DNA from: CAWDVB01 sp963824105
GTDB lineage: Bacteria > Actinomycetota > Actinomycetes > Propionibacteriales > Nocardioidaceae
Direction of reading: 5' to 3'
Assembly: GCA_963824105.1 (NCBI GenBank)
Contig: CAWGNN010000011.1
Location: 62,001 to 126,000, forward strand
Length of the DNA stretch: 64,000 bases
Part shown: piece by piece, positions 41,012 through 50,288 of the stretch
How the letters are laid out: each line of letters starts with the position of its first letter
Numbering within the stretch: the stretch's first letter is position 1
The notes under the pieces: model-generated
Told to the model about the DNA's origin: nothing
Seen by the model: only the letters and a program-made list of their open reading frames with translations
Databases searched by the model: none
Translations under genes and position numbers: made by a program

Positions 41012-41860
41012 ATGACCCCCTCTCACATCTCCCGCCGTGCGGGCGCGGCTGTCGGCCTGGTCAGTGTCCTGTTCCTCACGGCCTGCGGCGGCAACAGCAG
41101 CTCAACGACGGTCGCGACGTCGCCGACGGTGACCGCCGCGCCGTACACCGCTCCGACCTTCACGCCCGGCCAGTCGCTGAGCAAGAGCGAGGTGGTGACC
41201 CTCCTGCCGAACCTGTATTCCCGCCTGACGACCGCCCACGTGAACGTGACCGGCCAGGGCAACGGATCAGGCACCGTCACCTTGACCGGGGACGCGAACT
41301 ACACGACCACCCCGGTCGAGCTCAGCGGACAGATGCTGATGTCGCTGATGCCGACCACCAGCACCATCAAGACCGTGTTCTCCGGCGGCAAGCTGTACAT
41401 CAACATCGCCGACATGACCGGCAGCCAGTACGTGGAGACGTCCTTCAGCCAGATCAGCGCCGTGCCAGGAGTGGACCTGCTCAACGCGATCGACCCCAGG
41501 GCGGCGTTCAGCACCTTCTCCACCGCGATCTCCGGCGGCATCTACGTCGGCAATGAGACGGTGAACGGCGTCCAGGCCGACCACTACACGGTCACTCTCG
41601 ACTCCGCGGCGTTGCTGAAGGCCGACCCCTCGTTGTTCATGGGTGCTCCGCCCGACGTGCTCACCCAGTTCGCGAAGGTCAAGGACCGCCCCTACGAGGA
41701 CATCTGGGTCGACGCCCAGGGCAACATCGTCCAAGTGGTCACCACGCTCGACGAGGTGACCAGCACCCTCACGCTGTCGTCGTTCGGCGAGCCGGTCAGC
41801 ATCACGGTGCCATCAGCGGATCAGATCACGTCCCTGTCCGGCCTGGGACTGGGGTTCTGA
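41012..41860 (+). CDS. LppX/LprG-type lipoprotein (copy 1)
   Basis: 282-aa secreted lipoprotein. Signal peptide with Arg-rich start (SRRAGAAVGLVSVLFL) and lipobox LTACGG, then a Ser/Thr linker. The mature domain is of the LppX/LprA/F/G kind, an open beta-sheet with a hydrophobic cavity: HVNVTGQGNGSGTVTLTGDANYT, LYINIADMTGSQYVETSF, ADHYTVTLDSAALL, DIWVDAQGNIVQVVTTL. Mycobacterial members shuttle lipids across the envelope. ATG 41012 has AAGGAAGG upstream. A paralogue follows. Confidence 0.82.
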   Translation: MTPSHISRRAGAAVGLVSVLFLTACGGNSSSTTVATSPTVTAAPYTAPTFTPGQSLSKSEVVTLLPNLYSRLTTAHVNVTGQGNGSGTVTLTGDANYTTTPVELSGQMLMSLMPTTSTIKTVFSGGKLYINIADMTGSQYVETSFSQISAVPGVDLLNAIDPRAAFSTFSTAISGGIYVGNETVNGVQADHYTVTLDSAALLKADPSLFMGAPPDVLTQFAKVKDRPYEDIWVDAQGNIVQVVTTLDEVTSTLTLSSFGEPVSITVPSADQITSLSGLGLGF

Positions 41861-42024
41861 GCGCCGACGCCGATGAGGCGTTGCGACACACCTGTTACCC
41901 ACGTTGCTCCGCCTGAATTGCCGCTGCGTTATCCTCGGACCGCCAGACGGGGTGTTGGGTCGTGCCGGTCGCGTTGCCGGGCGCGGAGCCGGGCCCCGGC
42001 CCCCCGTAATGTCAGGACACCCCG

Positions 42025-42936
42025 ATGAACCGGATCCACATGTCCCGCCGTGCTGCGGCAGCCCTCGGCCTCTCGTCGATACTGCTGCTGTCCGCGTGCA
42101 CCGGCGGCGGCACCACCAACACTTCGGCCAACACCTCGGACAGCGCGTCTTCCAGCGCGTCGACACCGACGTCGGCCTCGGCGACGTCGTCGCCGAGCGC
42201 GTCATCCTCGGCCACCGTGACGATGCCGAGCTACGCCGCCGGACAGACGCTGACCGCGGCCCAGGTGGCCAGCCTGATGCAGATCGGCAAGGCGAGCCCC
42301 ACCACGGCGCACATGGAAATGAAGATGAAGGCGAGCAAGCTCGACCCCAACCCGGTCTCGGTCACCATGTCCGGCGACATCGACTACACCTCGTCGCCGG
42401 TCTCGATGTCAGGGACGATGACGATGTCGACCCTCCCGTCCAACACGCCCGTCAAGATCGTCCTGGTCGACGGCAAGTTCTACATGAACCTCGGTAGCTT
42501 GACCCAGAACAAGTACGTCGAGTTGTCGCTCGCACAGCTCAGTGCGTCGTCCGGCACCAGCATGCTGCAGGCCCTCGACCCGATGTCGGCCTTCTCGACG
42601 TACGCCGCGGCCTTCTCGGGCGGCACCTACATCGGTTCGGACACGGTGAACGGAGCACCCGCCGACCACTACAGGTTCAGCGTGAGCACGGCGAAGCTGC
42701 TCAAGATCGACTCCTCGATCCTGTCGGGCGCGCCGAAGAGCGTGATCAAGAAGTTCAAGAAGGTGAAGAACCGGGTCCTGGACGACGTCTGGCTCGACTC
42801 CTCCGGGCGCCTGGTGAAGGTGGTGACGTCGGTGATGGGGCAGACGACGACGGTGACGATGTCGGACTACGGCGTCCCGGTGACCATCACGGCGCCTGAC
42901 CCGACCGAGGTCACTCAGATGCCCGGCGTCTCATAG
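42025..42936 (+). CDS. LppX/LprG-type lipoprotein (copy 2)
   Basis: 303-aa paralogue of the preceding lipoprotein, with the same SRRAA start, lipobox LSACTG and a longer Ser/Thr/Ala linker (about 45 residues). Mature motifs run parallel to copy 1: THMEMKMKAS-type segment AHMEMKMKASKL, FYMNLGSLTQNKYVEL, NGAPADHYRFSVSTAKLL, DVWLDSSGRLVKVVT. A lysine-rich stretch VIKKFKKVKNR is new. ATG 42025 and ATG 42040 are both possible starts. The pair arose by tandem duplication. Confidence 0.82.
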   Translation: MNRIHMSRRAAAALGLSSILLLSACTGGGTTNTSANTSDSASSSASTPTSASATSSPSASSSATVTMPSYAAGQTLTAAQVASLMQIGKASPTTAHMEMKMKASKLDPNPVSVTMSGDIDYTSSPVSMSGTMTMSTLPSNTPVKIVLVDGKFYMNLGSLTQNKYVELSLAQLSASSGTSMLQALDPMSAFSTYAAAFSGGTYIGSDTVNGAPADHYRFSVSTAKLLKIDSSILSGAPKSVIKKFKKVKNRVLDDVWLDSSGRLVKVVTSVMGQTTTVTMSDYGVPVTITAPDPTEVTQMPGVS

Positions 42937-43041
42937 GCAGCACAGCCACTGCGTGAGCCGGGGATGGGTCTGCTGAAGCGGGCCCGCCCCGGCTCTCGTC
43001 TTGTCTTGCTCGGCTCTCGTCTTGTCAGGGACGGTGGCTCG

Positions 43042-43737
43042 TCAGCGGCCGCGGAGGTTGCCGCGCATGCCCTTCATGCTCGTGGGGATCGGGCCTTTCG
43101 GCATCGGGATGGCGCTGCGGCTCGCGTCGACGGCACGGAGCCGGTCGAGGATCACGGTGATTTCGGCGGGCCTGACCCCGCGCTTCATCTTCTGGACGGT
43201 CTTGACCAGCTTGCGCAACGGCACTTCGCCCTCGCCGTTGCCGAGGACCATCTCGTGGATCGGGATGTCGGCGAGCATCCGCTCGTGGCGACGGCGCTCG
43301 TTGCTCATCAGCGTCTTGAGCCGGTTGGGGTTCCCCTCGCCGACCAGCACGATCCCCGGCGGCCCGACGACGCGGTGCACGAGATCGGAGTTCTTGTTGA
43401 CCGCGATCGCGGGGTCGGTGCGCCACCCCTTCTTGAGGATGCCCAGGGCGGCAGCAGCGGCGCCGGGCTGGCCCTCGATCGAGTCGTAGGCGGCCTTCTG
43501 TGCTCGGCTGCCGAAGACCCACAGCGCAGCCAGCAGCCCGAAGAGCACTCCCGAGATGATCGGGAAGGCGATGCCACCACCGGACCACAGCGTCAGGAGG
43601 TAGGTCAGCAGTGCGCCTGCCAAGCCTCCGACAACGAACCAGCCGAGCAGGATCCACCCGATCTTGGGGTCGCGCTCCCGGGTGACCCGGTAGCTCTCGG
43701 TCAGCTGGGTGACCCACTTGGGGACGAACTTCGCCAT
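43042..43737 (-). CDS. DUF4191 membrane protein
   Basis: 231-aa protein similar in layout to M. tuberculosis Rv2219, also next to lipA. Two membrane helices near residues 27-75 (IGWILLGWFVVGGLAGALLTYLLTL, FPIISGVLFGLLAALWVFG) followed by a cytoplasmic domain (VVGPPGIVLVGEGNPNRLKTLMSNERRRHERM, VPLRKLVKTVQKMKRGV) and an Arg-rich tail. Function unknown. ATG 43737; it is the last gene of the lpd-sucB-lipB-lipA group, 43 bases after lipA. Confidence 0.85.
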   Translation of the reverse strand: MAKFVPKWVTQLTESYRVTRERDPKIGWILLGWFVVGGLAGALLTYLLTLWSGGGIAFPIISGVLFGLLAALWVFGSRAQKAAYDSIEGQPGAAAAALGILKKGWRTDPAIAVNKNSDLVHRVVGPPGIVLVGEGNPNRLKTLMSNERRRHERMLADIPIHEMVLGNGEGEVPLRKLVKTVQKMKRGVRPAEITVILDRLRAVDASRSAIPMPKGPIPTSMKGMRGNLRGR

Positions 43738-43780
43738 CGATGTCCTTCGGTCTCGCGATCGCCTTCGGCGGTCGATTGTG

Positions 43781-44752
43781 TCAGACGGCCGGGCCGGCTG
43801 TCGCCGCGCGCCGCTCCATGGCCTGCCGGTAGAGACGGCCGGCGCGGTAGGAGGAGCGGACCAGCGGCCCGGACATGACCCCGGCGAAACCGAGCTCCTC
43901 GGCCTCGGTGGCCAGCTCGGCGAACTCCTCCGGGGTCACCCAGCGCTCCACCGGGTGGTGGCGCAGGCTGGGCCGCAGGTACTGGGTGATGGTGAGCAGC
44001 TCGCAGCCGGCGCTGTGCAGGTCGCGCAGCGCCTGGGAGACCTCCTCGCGGGTCTCACCCATGCCGAGGATCAAGTTCGACTTGGTGATCAGTCCTGCCG
44101 CTTGAGCTTGGGTCAGGACGTCGAGGGAGCGCTCGTAGCGGAAGGCGGGACGGATCCGCTTGAAGATGCGGGGGACCGTCTCGACGTTGTGACCCAGGAC
44201 CTCCGGTCGGCTGGAGAAGACCTCCGCGAGCAGGTCGGGCTGGCCGTTGAAGTCCGGGACGAGGTTCTCCACGCCCGTGTCGGGGTTGAGCGCGTGGATC
44301 TGGCGGACGGTCTCGGCGTACAGCCAGGCACCTCCGTCGGGGAGGTCGTCTCGGGCGACTCCGGTGATGGTGGCGTAGCGCAGCCCCATCGTCTGCACGC
44401 TCTCGGCAACCCGGCGCGGCTCGTCGCGGTCGAGGGGCTCGGGCTTGCCGGTGTCGATCTGGCAGAAGTCGCAGCGGCGGGTGCACTGGTCACCGCCGAT
44501 GAGGAACGTCGCCTCGCGGTCCTCCCAGCACTCGAAGATGTTGGGGCAGCCGGCCTCCTGGCACACCGTGTGCAGGCCCTCGTCGCGCACCAGCCCCTGA
44601 AGCTCGCGGTACTGCGGGCCCATCTTGGCCCTGGTCTTGATCCACGCGGGCTTGCGCTCGATGGGGGTCTCGGCGTTGCGGACCTCGAGGCGGAGCATCT
44701 TGCGGCCGTCGGGGCCCACGCCAGTGGCCGGATCTGAGGCGGTATAAGTCAC
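43781..44752 (-). CDS. lipA: Lipoyl synthase
   Basis: Radical-SAM enzyme inserting two sulfurs into octanoyl groups on lipoyl domains. 323 aa. Both iron-sulfur motifs are present: auxiliary cluster CQEAGCPNIFEC (C-x4-C-x5-C) and radical SAM CTRRCDFC (CxxxCxxC); the C-terminal RSSY supplies the serine ligand. GTG 44752 is nine bases after the lipB stop. TAACAT six bases before the start could also be an internal leaderless promoter. Its substrate SucB is encoded in the same cluster. Confidence 0.95.
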   Translation of the reverse strand: MTYTASDPATGVGPDGRKMLRLEVRNAETPIERKPAWIKTRAKMGPQYRELQGLVRDEGLHTVCQEAGCPNIFECWEDREATFLIGGDQCTRRCDFCQIDTGKPEPLDRDEPRRVAESVQTMGLRYATITGVARDDLPDGGAWLYAETVRQIHALNPDTGVENLVPDFNGQPDLLAEVFSSRPEVLGHNVETVPRIFKRIRPAFRYERSLDVLTQAQAAGLITKSNLILGMGETREEVSQALRDLHSAGCELLTITQYLRPSLRHHPVERWVTPEEFAELATEAEELGFAGVMSGPLVRSSYRAGRLYRQAMERRAATAGPAV

Positions 44753-44761
44753 TGAACCATG

Positions 44762-45496
44762 TTACGTCGGGAGTGTGGAGGCTCCGGGCCGGACCAGAGG
44801 CACGGCACGGCGACCCGGCTCGGGCTTGGGCGGAAGGCTGGGCGTCGAGTCGTACGGGGCCCAGGCGAGGAGGTCGGCCAGATGCCTCTCGACGTACGGC
44901 GCGGCCTCGGTCACCGTCACGTCGCGGCCGAGCTCGACGGAGAGAGAGGTGACTCCGGCGTCGGAGATCCCACACGGGATGAACCGGTCGTACCACGCCA
45001 GGTCCACGTCGCAGTTGAGGGCGAAGCCGTGCATCGTCACGCCCTGGCTGACCCGGATCCCGAGGGCGGCCACCTTGCGCTCCGGTCCCCGTGAGTCCTC
45101 GGCCACCCACACACCGCTGCGGCCTGGGACGCGCGCAGTGGCGACGCCGAGATCGGCGCAGGCGCGGATGAGGGCCTCCTCGACACGGCGGACGTAGTCG
45201 ACGACGAAGACCTGGTCGGGCAGCCGGACGATCGGGTAGCCGACCAGTTGGCCGGGGCCATGGAAGGTGATCTTGCCGCCCCGGTCCACGTCGATGACCG
45301 GGGTGCCGTCGATCGGTCGCTCGTGGTCCTCGGTGCGCTTGCCGGCGGTGTAGACCGGCGGGTGCTCCAGCAGCAGCACGGTCCCCGGGGCACCGCCCAC
45401 GACGTCGGCGTGCCGCGCCCGCTGCAGGTCCCAGGCGGTCACGTAGTCGACCGGGCTCACCCCCAGGTCCAGCCGCTCGAAGCTCGGTCCGTCCAT
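44762..45496 (-). CDS. lipB: Octanoyl-[ACP]:protein N-octanoyltransferase
   Basis: Transfers octanoate from ACP to the lipoyl lysine. 244 aa. Motifs: LLLEHPPVYTAGKRT, GGKITFHGPGQLVGYPIV, catalytic Lys in RKVAALGIRV and catalytic Cys in FIPCGISD. The C-terminal Pro-rich tail is not part of the fold. ATG 45496 lies six bases after TAGGGT (minus strand), which overlaps the stop of the upstream epimerase gene, so an internal promoter is possible. Confidence 0.95.
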   Translation of the reverse strand: MDGPSFERLDLGVSPVDYVTAWDLQRARHADVVGGAPGTVLLLEHPPVYTAGKRTEDHERPIDGTPVIDVDRGGKITFHGPGQLVGYPIVRLPDQVFVVDYVRRVEEALIRACADLGVATARVPGRSGVWVAEDSRGPERKVAALGIRVSQGVTMHGFALNCDVDLAWYDRFIPCGISDAGVTSLSVELGRDVTVTEAAPYVERHLADLLAWAPYDSTPSLPPKPEPGRRAVPLVRPGASTLPT

Positions 45497-45505
45497 GCTC
45501 CGACC

Positions 45506-46402
45506 CTAGGCCGTCCGCAAGGCGGTGGCGATCTGGCTGTCGATGTCGGGGTCGGCGAAGGCGAATCCGGCGTCGAGAAGCTTGGCGGGGATGATCCTTG
45601 TGGACGTGAGCACCTCGTCGGCCACCGCACCCGCGAAACGGCGCAGCGGCCACCCGGGGACGGCGAAGAGTGCCGGGCGATGGAGCGCGCGACCCAGCGC
45701 ACGGGTGAACTCCGCGTTGGTCACGGGCTCAGGGCCGGTCAGGTTGACCGGACCGGAGAGCGAGTCGTCCTCGGCCGTGCGCAGGGCCGCCGCCAACCAG
45801 TCCCGAAGAGTGATCGTGGAGAAGTACTGGTGGCCGTCCCCGAGCCGTCCGCCCAGCCCGGCCTTGAAGAGCCGGCTCATCACCGACAGGGGCATGGAGC
45901 GACGGTCCAGGACGATTCCGGTCCGCATCACGACGACGCGCGAGCCCGCGGTGACCGCCTCCTGGGTCGCCTCCTCCCAGGCGATCGTGACCTTGCCGAG
46001 AACCGAACCGGACGTCTGCGGGGCGTCCTCGTCGGTCGGCCGGTCAGCGGTGTCGCCGTAGCCGGCGATGCCGTTCTGCGCCAGGAACATCGGGGTCGAG
46101 CCGCTCCCCGCGATCGTCTCGGCGAGGAAGCGGGTCGTGCGGATCCGGCTCTCGGCGAACTTCTCGGCGTAGGACGCGGTCCAGGGCCAGTGGGCCGTTG
46201 CGGCGCCGGCGAGGTTGACCACGACGTCCGCCGAGGCGATCAGGTCACCGTCGATCACCTCGCGGTACGGGTCCCAGGAGGACTCGTGAGACCCGTGCGC
46301 GGGGCGGCGCACCAGCGCAACGACGTCGTGTCCTGCTTCGTTCAGGCGTGCCGACAGCGCGCGCCCCAGGAAGCCGGATGCGCCTGCCACCACGACGCGC
46401 AC
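45506..46402 (-). CDS. TIGR01777-family NAD-dependent epimerase-like protein
   Basis: 298-aa short-chain-dehydrogenase-like protein. Rossmann motif VVVAGASGFLGRALSARL; VVNLAGA; the TIGR01777 marks FAESRIRTTRFL, NGIAGYG and GDGHQYFSTITLRDW; C-terminal DUF1731 part (LFAVPGWPLRRFAG ... TSTRIIPAKLLDAGF). The catalytic Tyr is in the AGYGD region. Role unknown. The same gene lies next to sucB and lipB in M. tuberculosis (Rv2216). GTG 46402 is two bases after the sucB stop. Confidence 0.88.
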   Translation of the reverse strand: MRVVVAGASGFLGRALSARLNEAGHDVVALVRRPAHGSHESSWDPYREVIDGDLIASADVVVNLAGAATAHWPWTASYAEKFAESRIRTTRFLAETIAGSGSTPMFLAQNGIAGYGDTADRPTDEDAPQTSGSVLGKVTIAWEEATQEAVTAGSRVVVMRTGIVLDRRSMPLSVMSRLFKAGLGGRLGDGHQYFSTITLRDWLAAALRTAEDDSLSGPVNLTGPEPVTNAEFTRALGRALHRPALFAVPGWPLRRFAGAVADEVLTSTRIIPAKLLDAGFAFADPDIDSQIATALRTA

Positions 46403-46404
46403 GG

Positions 46405-48300
46405 TCAGACCTCGAACAAGCCGGACTCGAGGCGCGCCCTCACGTCGGAGAGGAAGCGTGCCGCATCGGCACCGTCGACGAGCCGGTGGTCGTAGGTGAG
46501 CGCGAAGTAGACCATCTGACGGACTGCGATCGTCTCTCCGAGGTTCGGGTCGTCAATCACCACCGGGCGCTTCACCACCGAGCCCGTGCCGAGGATCGCG
46601 ACCTGCGGCTGGTTGATGATCGGGGTGTCGAAGAGCGCGCCGCGGCTGCCGGTGTTGGTCAGCGTGAAGGTCCCTCCGGCCAGCTCGTCCGGGGTGATCT
46701 TGTTGGTGCGGGTCCGCTCGGCCACGTCGGCGATCTTCTTGGCCAGCCCTGCGACGCTGAGGTCGCCCGCGTCCTTGATCACCGGGGTCAGCAGGCCACG
46801 GTCGGTTTCGACCGCCACGGAGAGGTTCTCGTGGTCGAAGTAGGTGACCTCACCCTTCTCCACGTCGATCGCGGCGTTCAGTGACGGGTGTGCCTTCAGC
46901 GCGTCGATCGCGGCCTTGGCGAAGAACGGCAGGAAGGACAGCTTGACGCCCTCGCGGGCCAGGAAGTCAGCCTTCACCTTGTCGCGCAGCCGGGCGATCT
47001 TGGTGACATCAACTTCGACGACCGTGGTCAGCTGCGCCGATGTCTGCAGCGACTCGACCATGCGGGAGGCGATCACCTTGCGCAGTCGGCTCATCGGCTC
47101 GGTGCGACCACGCAGCGGGCTCGGGGTCGTTGGCGCGGTGGGGGAGGCGGCTGCCGGGGCGGCGGACTCCGGGGCGGCGGCCGAAGCAGCCTGCTCCTTC
47201 TTGCGCAGGGCGGCGGCGGTCTCGAGGACATCCTGTTTACGGATACGGCCGCCGACGCCGGTGCCGGTGATCGAGGCCAGCTCGACGCCGTGCTCCTCGG
47301 CCAGCTTGCGCACCAGCGGCGTCACATAGGAGCCGTCGGTGATGGGCGAGGTTGCCGGCGGTGCCGAGCGCGGAGAGGGTGCTGCGGGTGCTGCCGGAGC
47401 GGGGGGTGCTGCCGGAGCGGGGGGTGCTGCCGGAGCGGGGGCCTCGACCGCGGCGGGCGCCGGAGCCTCGACCTGCGCCGCGTGAGTGGGCGCGGCGTAC
47501 GCGGCCGGCTCCGCCGCGGGGGCCGGGGCAGCGTGGGTCGGGGCAGCGACGGGAGCCCCACTCCCGATGAGAGCCAGCTCGGTGCCGACGGGAATGGTCT
47601 CGTCCTGGGCGACCTTGATCTCCAGGAGGGTGCCGGCGACGGGGGACGGGATCTCGGTGTCGACCTTGTCGGTGGAGACCTCGAGGAGTGGCTCGTCCAT
47701 CGCGACGGTGTCGCCGACGTTCTTCAGCCAACGGGTGACGGTGCCCTCGGTGACGGACTCGCCCAGCTCGGGCAGAGTGATCGGAGTGCCAGCGCCGCTG
47801 GGAGCCGCTTCTGCGACGGGCTCAGCAACGGGCTCAGCAACGGGCTCAGCAACGGGCTCGGTGATGGGGGCTGTCGCAACGGGCTCAGCAACGGGCTCGG
47901 GAGGAAGGTAGTAAGCGGGCTCGGGGGCCGGCTCGGGCTCGGGTCCGGCCGCATCGGCGAAGTTGCCCGCGGTGCGCCAGCCGGGCGCGGCTGCGGCCTC
48001 CGCCGGAGCCGCGGAGACGGCGGGAGCAGGGGGGTCGACAGGGGCAGATGTGGGGGCGTCGCCTGCTGCGCCGATCACCGCGAGCAGCGCGCCGACGGGG
48101 ATGGTCTCGTCCTGGGCTGCCTTGATCTCCAGGAGGGTGCCGGCGACGGGGGACGGGATCTCGGTGTCGACCTTGTCGGTGGAGACCTCGAGGAGTGGCT
48201 CGTCCATCGCGACGGTGTCGCCGACGTTCTTCAGCCAACGGGTGACGGTGCCCTCGGTGACGGACTCGCCCAGCGCGGGGAGGGTTACTTCGGTCGCCAT
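46405..48300 (-). CDS. sucB: Dihydrolipoamide acyltransferase (E2), two lipoyl domains
   Basis: E2 core of the 2-oxoacid dehydrogenase complexes; in actinobacteria this protein serves pyruvate dehydrogenase and is often labelled sucB or dlaT. 631 aa. Two lipoyl domains (about 1-77 and 155-231) each carry the lipoyl Lys in EVSTDKVDTEIPSPVAG. Pro/Ala/Glu linkers follow (EPVAEPVAEP; APAAPPAPAAP). The E3/E1-binding domain is VTPLVRKLAEEHGVELASI...GGRIRKQDVL, and the catalytic domain ends with TYDHRLVDGADAARFL (HxxxDG). ATG 48300 has GGAG upstream. The DNA of the two lipoyl domains shares an exact 154-bp repeat. Confidence 0.93.
   Translation of the reverse strand: MATEVTLPALGESVTEGTVTRWLKNVGDTVAMDEPLLEVSTDKVDTEIPSPVAGTLLEIKAAQDETIPVGALLAVIGAAGDAPTSAPVDPPAPAVSAAPAEAAAAPGWRTAGNFADAAGPEPEPAPEPAYYLPPEPVAEPVATAPITEPVAEPVAEPVAEPVAEAAPSGAGTPITLPELGESVTEGTVTRWLKNVGDTVAMDEPLLEVSTDKVDTEIPSPVAGTLLEIKVAQDETIPVGTELALIGSGAPVAAPTHAAPAPAAEPAAYAAPTHAAQVEAPAPAAVEAPAPAAPPAPAAPPAPAAPAAPSPRSAPPATSPITDGSYVTPLVRKLAEEHGVELASITGTGVGGRIRKQDVLETAAALRKKEQAASAAAPESAAPAAASPTAPTTPSPLRGRTEPMSRLRKVIASRMVESLQTSAQLTTVVEVDVTKIARLRDKVKADFLAREGVKLSFLPFFAKAAIDALKAHPSLNAAIDVEKGEVTYFDHENLSVAVETDRGLLTPVIKDAGDLSVAGLAKKIADVAERTRTNKITPDELAGGTFTLTNTGSRGALFDTPIINQPQVAILGTGSVVKRPVVIDDPNLGETIAVRQMVYFALTYDHRLVDGADAARFLSDVRARLESGLFEV
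47613..47766 (-). repeat. 154-bp exact repeat in sucB (second lipoyl domain copy)
   Basis: Identical base for base to 48120-48273, including third codon positions. It encodes the core of lipoyl domain 2. The identity implies recent gene conversion or domain duplication within the gene. Confidence 0.9.
48120..48273 (-). repeat. 154-bp exact repeat in sucB (first lipoyl domain copy)
   Basis: Partner of 47613-47766; encodes the core of lipoyl domain 1. Recombination between the direct copies would remove one lipoyl domain and the linker in frame (507-bp offset, divisible by three). Confidence 0.9.
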
Positions 48301-48366
48301 TGCAGTGATCTCCGGTTCTGTTCGAGTTCGGTCCTGCGCCATGCCGGGGTTTTGCCCCGTCCGAGT

Positions 48367-49743
48367 CTACGAGTGTGCATGCAGTGGTTTGCCAGCCAAG
48401 GCGAGATGAGCCTCACCGAGGGCCTCGTTCTGTGTCGGGTGGGCGTGGATCAGGGGAGCGACGTCCTCGGGGAACGCCTCCCAATTGACGATCAGCTGAG
48501 CCTCGCCGATCAACTCTCCGACCCGTGCGCCCACCATGTGGACCCCGACGATCGGGCCCGCGGTGCGGCGGACCAGCTTGACGAAACCCTGCGTCTTGAG
48601 GATCTGGCTCTTGCCGTTGCCGCCGAGGTCGTAGGTCGTGGTCTCGACCGCGTCGTCGCCGAACTCCGCGCGGGCCGCCTCCTCGGATAGCCCGACCGAT
48701 GCGATCTCGGGGTCGGAGTAGGTCACCCGCGGGATGCCGGAGTCCGGGACCGGGACGGGGGAGAGCCCAGCGATCTCCTCGGCGACGAAGATCCCCTGCA
48801 TGAAGCCGCGATGGGCCAGCTGCAGGCCCGGGACGAGGTCACCCACGGCGAAGACGCCGGGCACGTTCGTGCGCAGCCGTTCGTCGGTGACGACGTACCC
48901 GCGGTCCATCGCGATGCCCTGCTCGTCGTAGCCGAGTCCCTCTGACACCGGGCCACGACCGACGGCGACCAGGAGGACGTCGGCGTGCAGTTCAGTGCCG
49001 TCGCTCAGCGTGACCGCGACGTTGTGGTCGCCGGGTACGGCCTTCTCGAACATCACGCCGGTCATCGCGCGAATACCGCGCTTGCGGAAGGCTCGCTCCA
49101 CGACCTTGGACACGGCCTCGTCCTCGGCCGGGACCAGCCGGGGGAGCGCCTCGACGACCGTGACGTCCGCGCCGAACGAGCGCCAGATGCTCGCGAACTC
49201 GACTCCGATCACGCCACCGCCGAGGATCACCGCGGACTCGGGCACGCGGCCCAACGAGAGCGCGTGCTCGGAGGTGAGGATTCGAACCCCGTCCGGCTCC
49301 AGGCCGGGCAGGGACTTGCTGTAGGACCCGCTGGCGAGCACCACGTGGCGCCCCTGGAGACGGCGGTCCCCGACCTCGACGGTGTCGGGTGCCACCAGTC
49401 GGCCTTCGCCCTCCACGACTGTTACTCCACGGCCATGGACCAGCCCGGTGAGCCCCTTGAAGAGCCGGGAGACCACCGCGTCCTTATAGGCATGGACGGT
49501 GGGCATGTCGATGCCCTGGAAGGAGGCCAGCACGCCGAACTGCCCGGCGTCACGGGTCTGGTCGGCCACCTCAGCGGCGTGGAGCAACGCCTTGGTGGGC
49601 ACGCACCCGACGTGCAGACAGGTGCCGCCGATCTTCGACTTCTCCACCAACGCGACCGAGAGGCCAAGCTGCGTCCCCCGCAGGGCGCACGCGTAGCCAC
49701 CGCTGCCGGCGCCCAGGACGACGATGTCGAAGGACTCGCTCAC
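48367..49743 (-). CDS. lpdA: Dihydrolipoyl dehydrogenase (E3)
   Basis: FAD enzyme re-oxidising dihydrolipoamide with NAD+. 458 aa. Motifs: DIVVLGAGSGGYACALR (FAD), GGTCLHVGCVPTKALLH with the redox disulfide CxxxxC, VILGGGVIGVEFASIW (NAD), FAVGDLVPGLQLAHRG, and C-terminal IHAHPTQNEALGEA with the catalytic His-Glu. GTG 49743 has GGGAG upstream. It is the first gene of the E3-E2-lipoylation operon. Short direct repeats (ACTCGATCG) lie just upstream at 49757-49790. Confidence 0.94.
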   Translation of the reverse strand: MSESFDIVVLGAGSGGYACALRGTQLGLSVALVEKSKIGGTCLHVGCVPTKALLHAAEVADQTRDAGQFGVLASFQGIDMPTVHAYKDAVVSRLFKGLTGLVHGRGVTVVEGEGRLVAPDTVEVGDRRLQGRHVVLASGSYSKSLPGLEPDGVRILTSEHALSLGRVPESAVILGGGVIGVEFASIWRSFGADVTVVEALPRLVPAEDEAVSKVVERAFRKRGIRAMTGVMFEKAVPGDHNVAVTLSDGTELHADVLLVAVGRGPVSEGLGYDEQGIAMDRGYVVTDERLRTNVPGVFAVGDLVPGLQLAHRGFMQGIFVAEEIAGLSPVPVPDSGIPRVTYSDPEIASVGLSEEAARAEFGDDAVETTTYDLGGNGKSQILKTQGFVKLVRRTAGPIVGVHMVGARVGELIGEAQLIVNWEAFPEDVAPLIHAHPTQNEALGEAHLALAGKPLHAHS

Positions 49744-49901
49744 CGGTTCACTCCCTACTCACTCGATCGACTCACTCGATCGACTCGCTCGCTGCTCACT
49801 CGGTCCGGGTCGGCTCGGACCCGACCGCCATCTTCCCACTCCGCGACAACGCGCGTACCCGCCTCCGACGAGTCCTTAGGTGCATTTGCCACACTGACCC
49901 C

Positions 49902-50240
49902 ATGGGACTGAAGGATCGATGGCGGGCTCGGCGTTCGCGTTCGCAAGGACCGACGACGGTCCGCACCGCTGACGCCGGGGGCGAGCGTCACCTCCGGGAG
50001 TGGGCGTCCACCCGTCGCGGGGTGGAGGGTTTCGTCGAGCCCCGAACGGCTGTCTCGGAGGTCACGCTGCTGTTCGTGGCCCACGACGGGGAGTGGACCC
50101 GACGTCGGGTCCGGTCCGTGGAATGGGCGCATAACTTTGCCAACGGACTCGCGATCCCGTCCTACGACGCGGCCGTGGTCGGCTATCCGGAGCGGATGCG
50201 CGCCTACAACCGGCGACAGAAGGAGCAGGGCGGACAGTGA
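49902..50240 (+). CDS. Conserved small basic protein of unknown function
   Basis: 112-aa, Arg-rich protein: MGLKDRWRARRSRS, then TRRGVEGFVEPRTAVSEVTLLFVAHDGEWTRRRVRS and a terminal NRRQKEQGG. It looks like a small beta-rich domain with flexible basic ends. CACACT lies six bases before ATG 49902 and no ribosome site is seen, so translation may be leaderless. It is divergent from lpdA and convergent with pepA. I do not recognise a named family. Confidence 0.7.
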   Translation: MGLKDRWRARRSRSQGPTTVRTADAGGERHLREWASTRRGVEGFVEPRTAVSEVTLLFVAHDGEWTRRRVRSVEWAHNFANGLAIPSYDAAVVGYPERMRAYNRRQKEQGGQ

Positions 50241-50288
50241 CCTGCGCCTTCGGGGCCGACTGACTGAATGGCTGACTGACTGAATGGG

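Noticed and set aside
49268..49285. T-arm-like GGGTTCGAATCC word suggesting a tRNA
   Set aside because: It lies inside lpdA coding sequence (DGVRILTS region) and no acceptor, D or anticodon arms surround it.
49755..49800. ACTCGATCG direct repeats upstream of lpdA as an operator
   Set aside because: Short, imperfect and low in information; no known factor matches.
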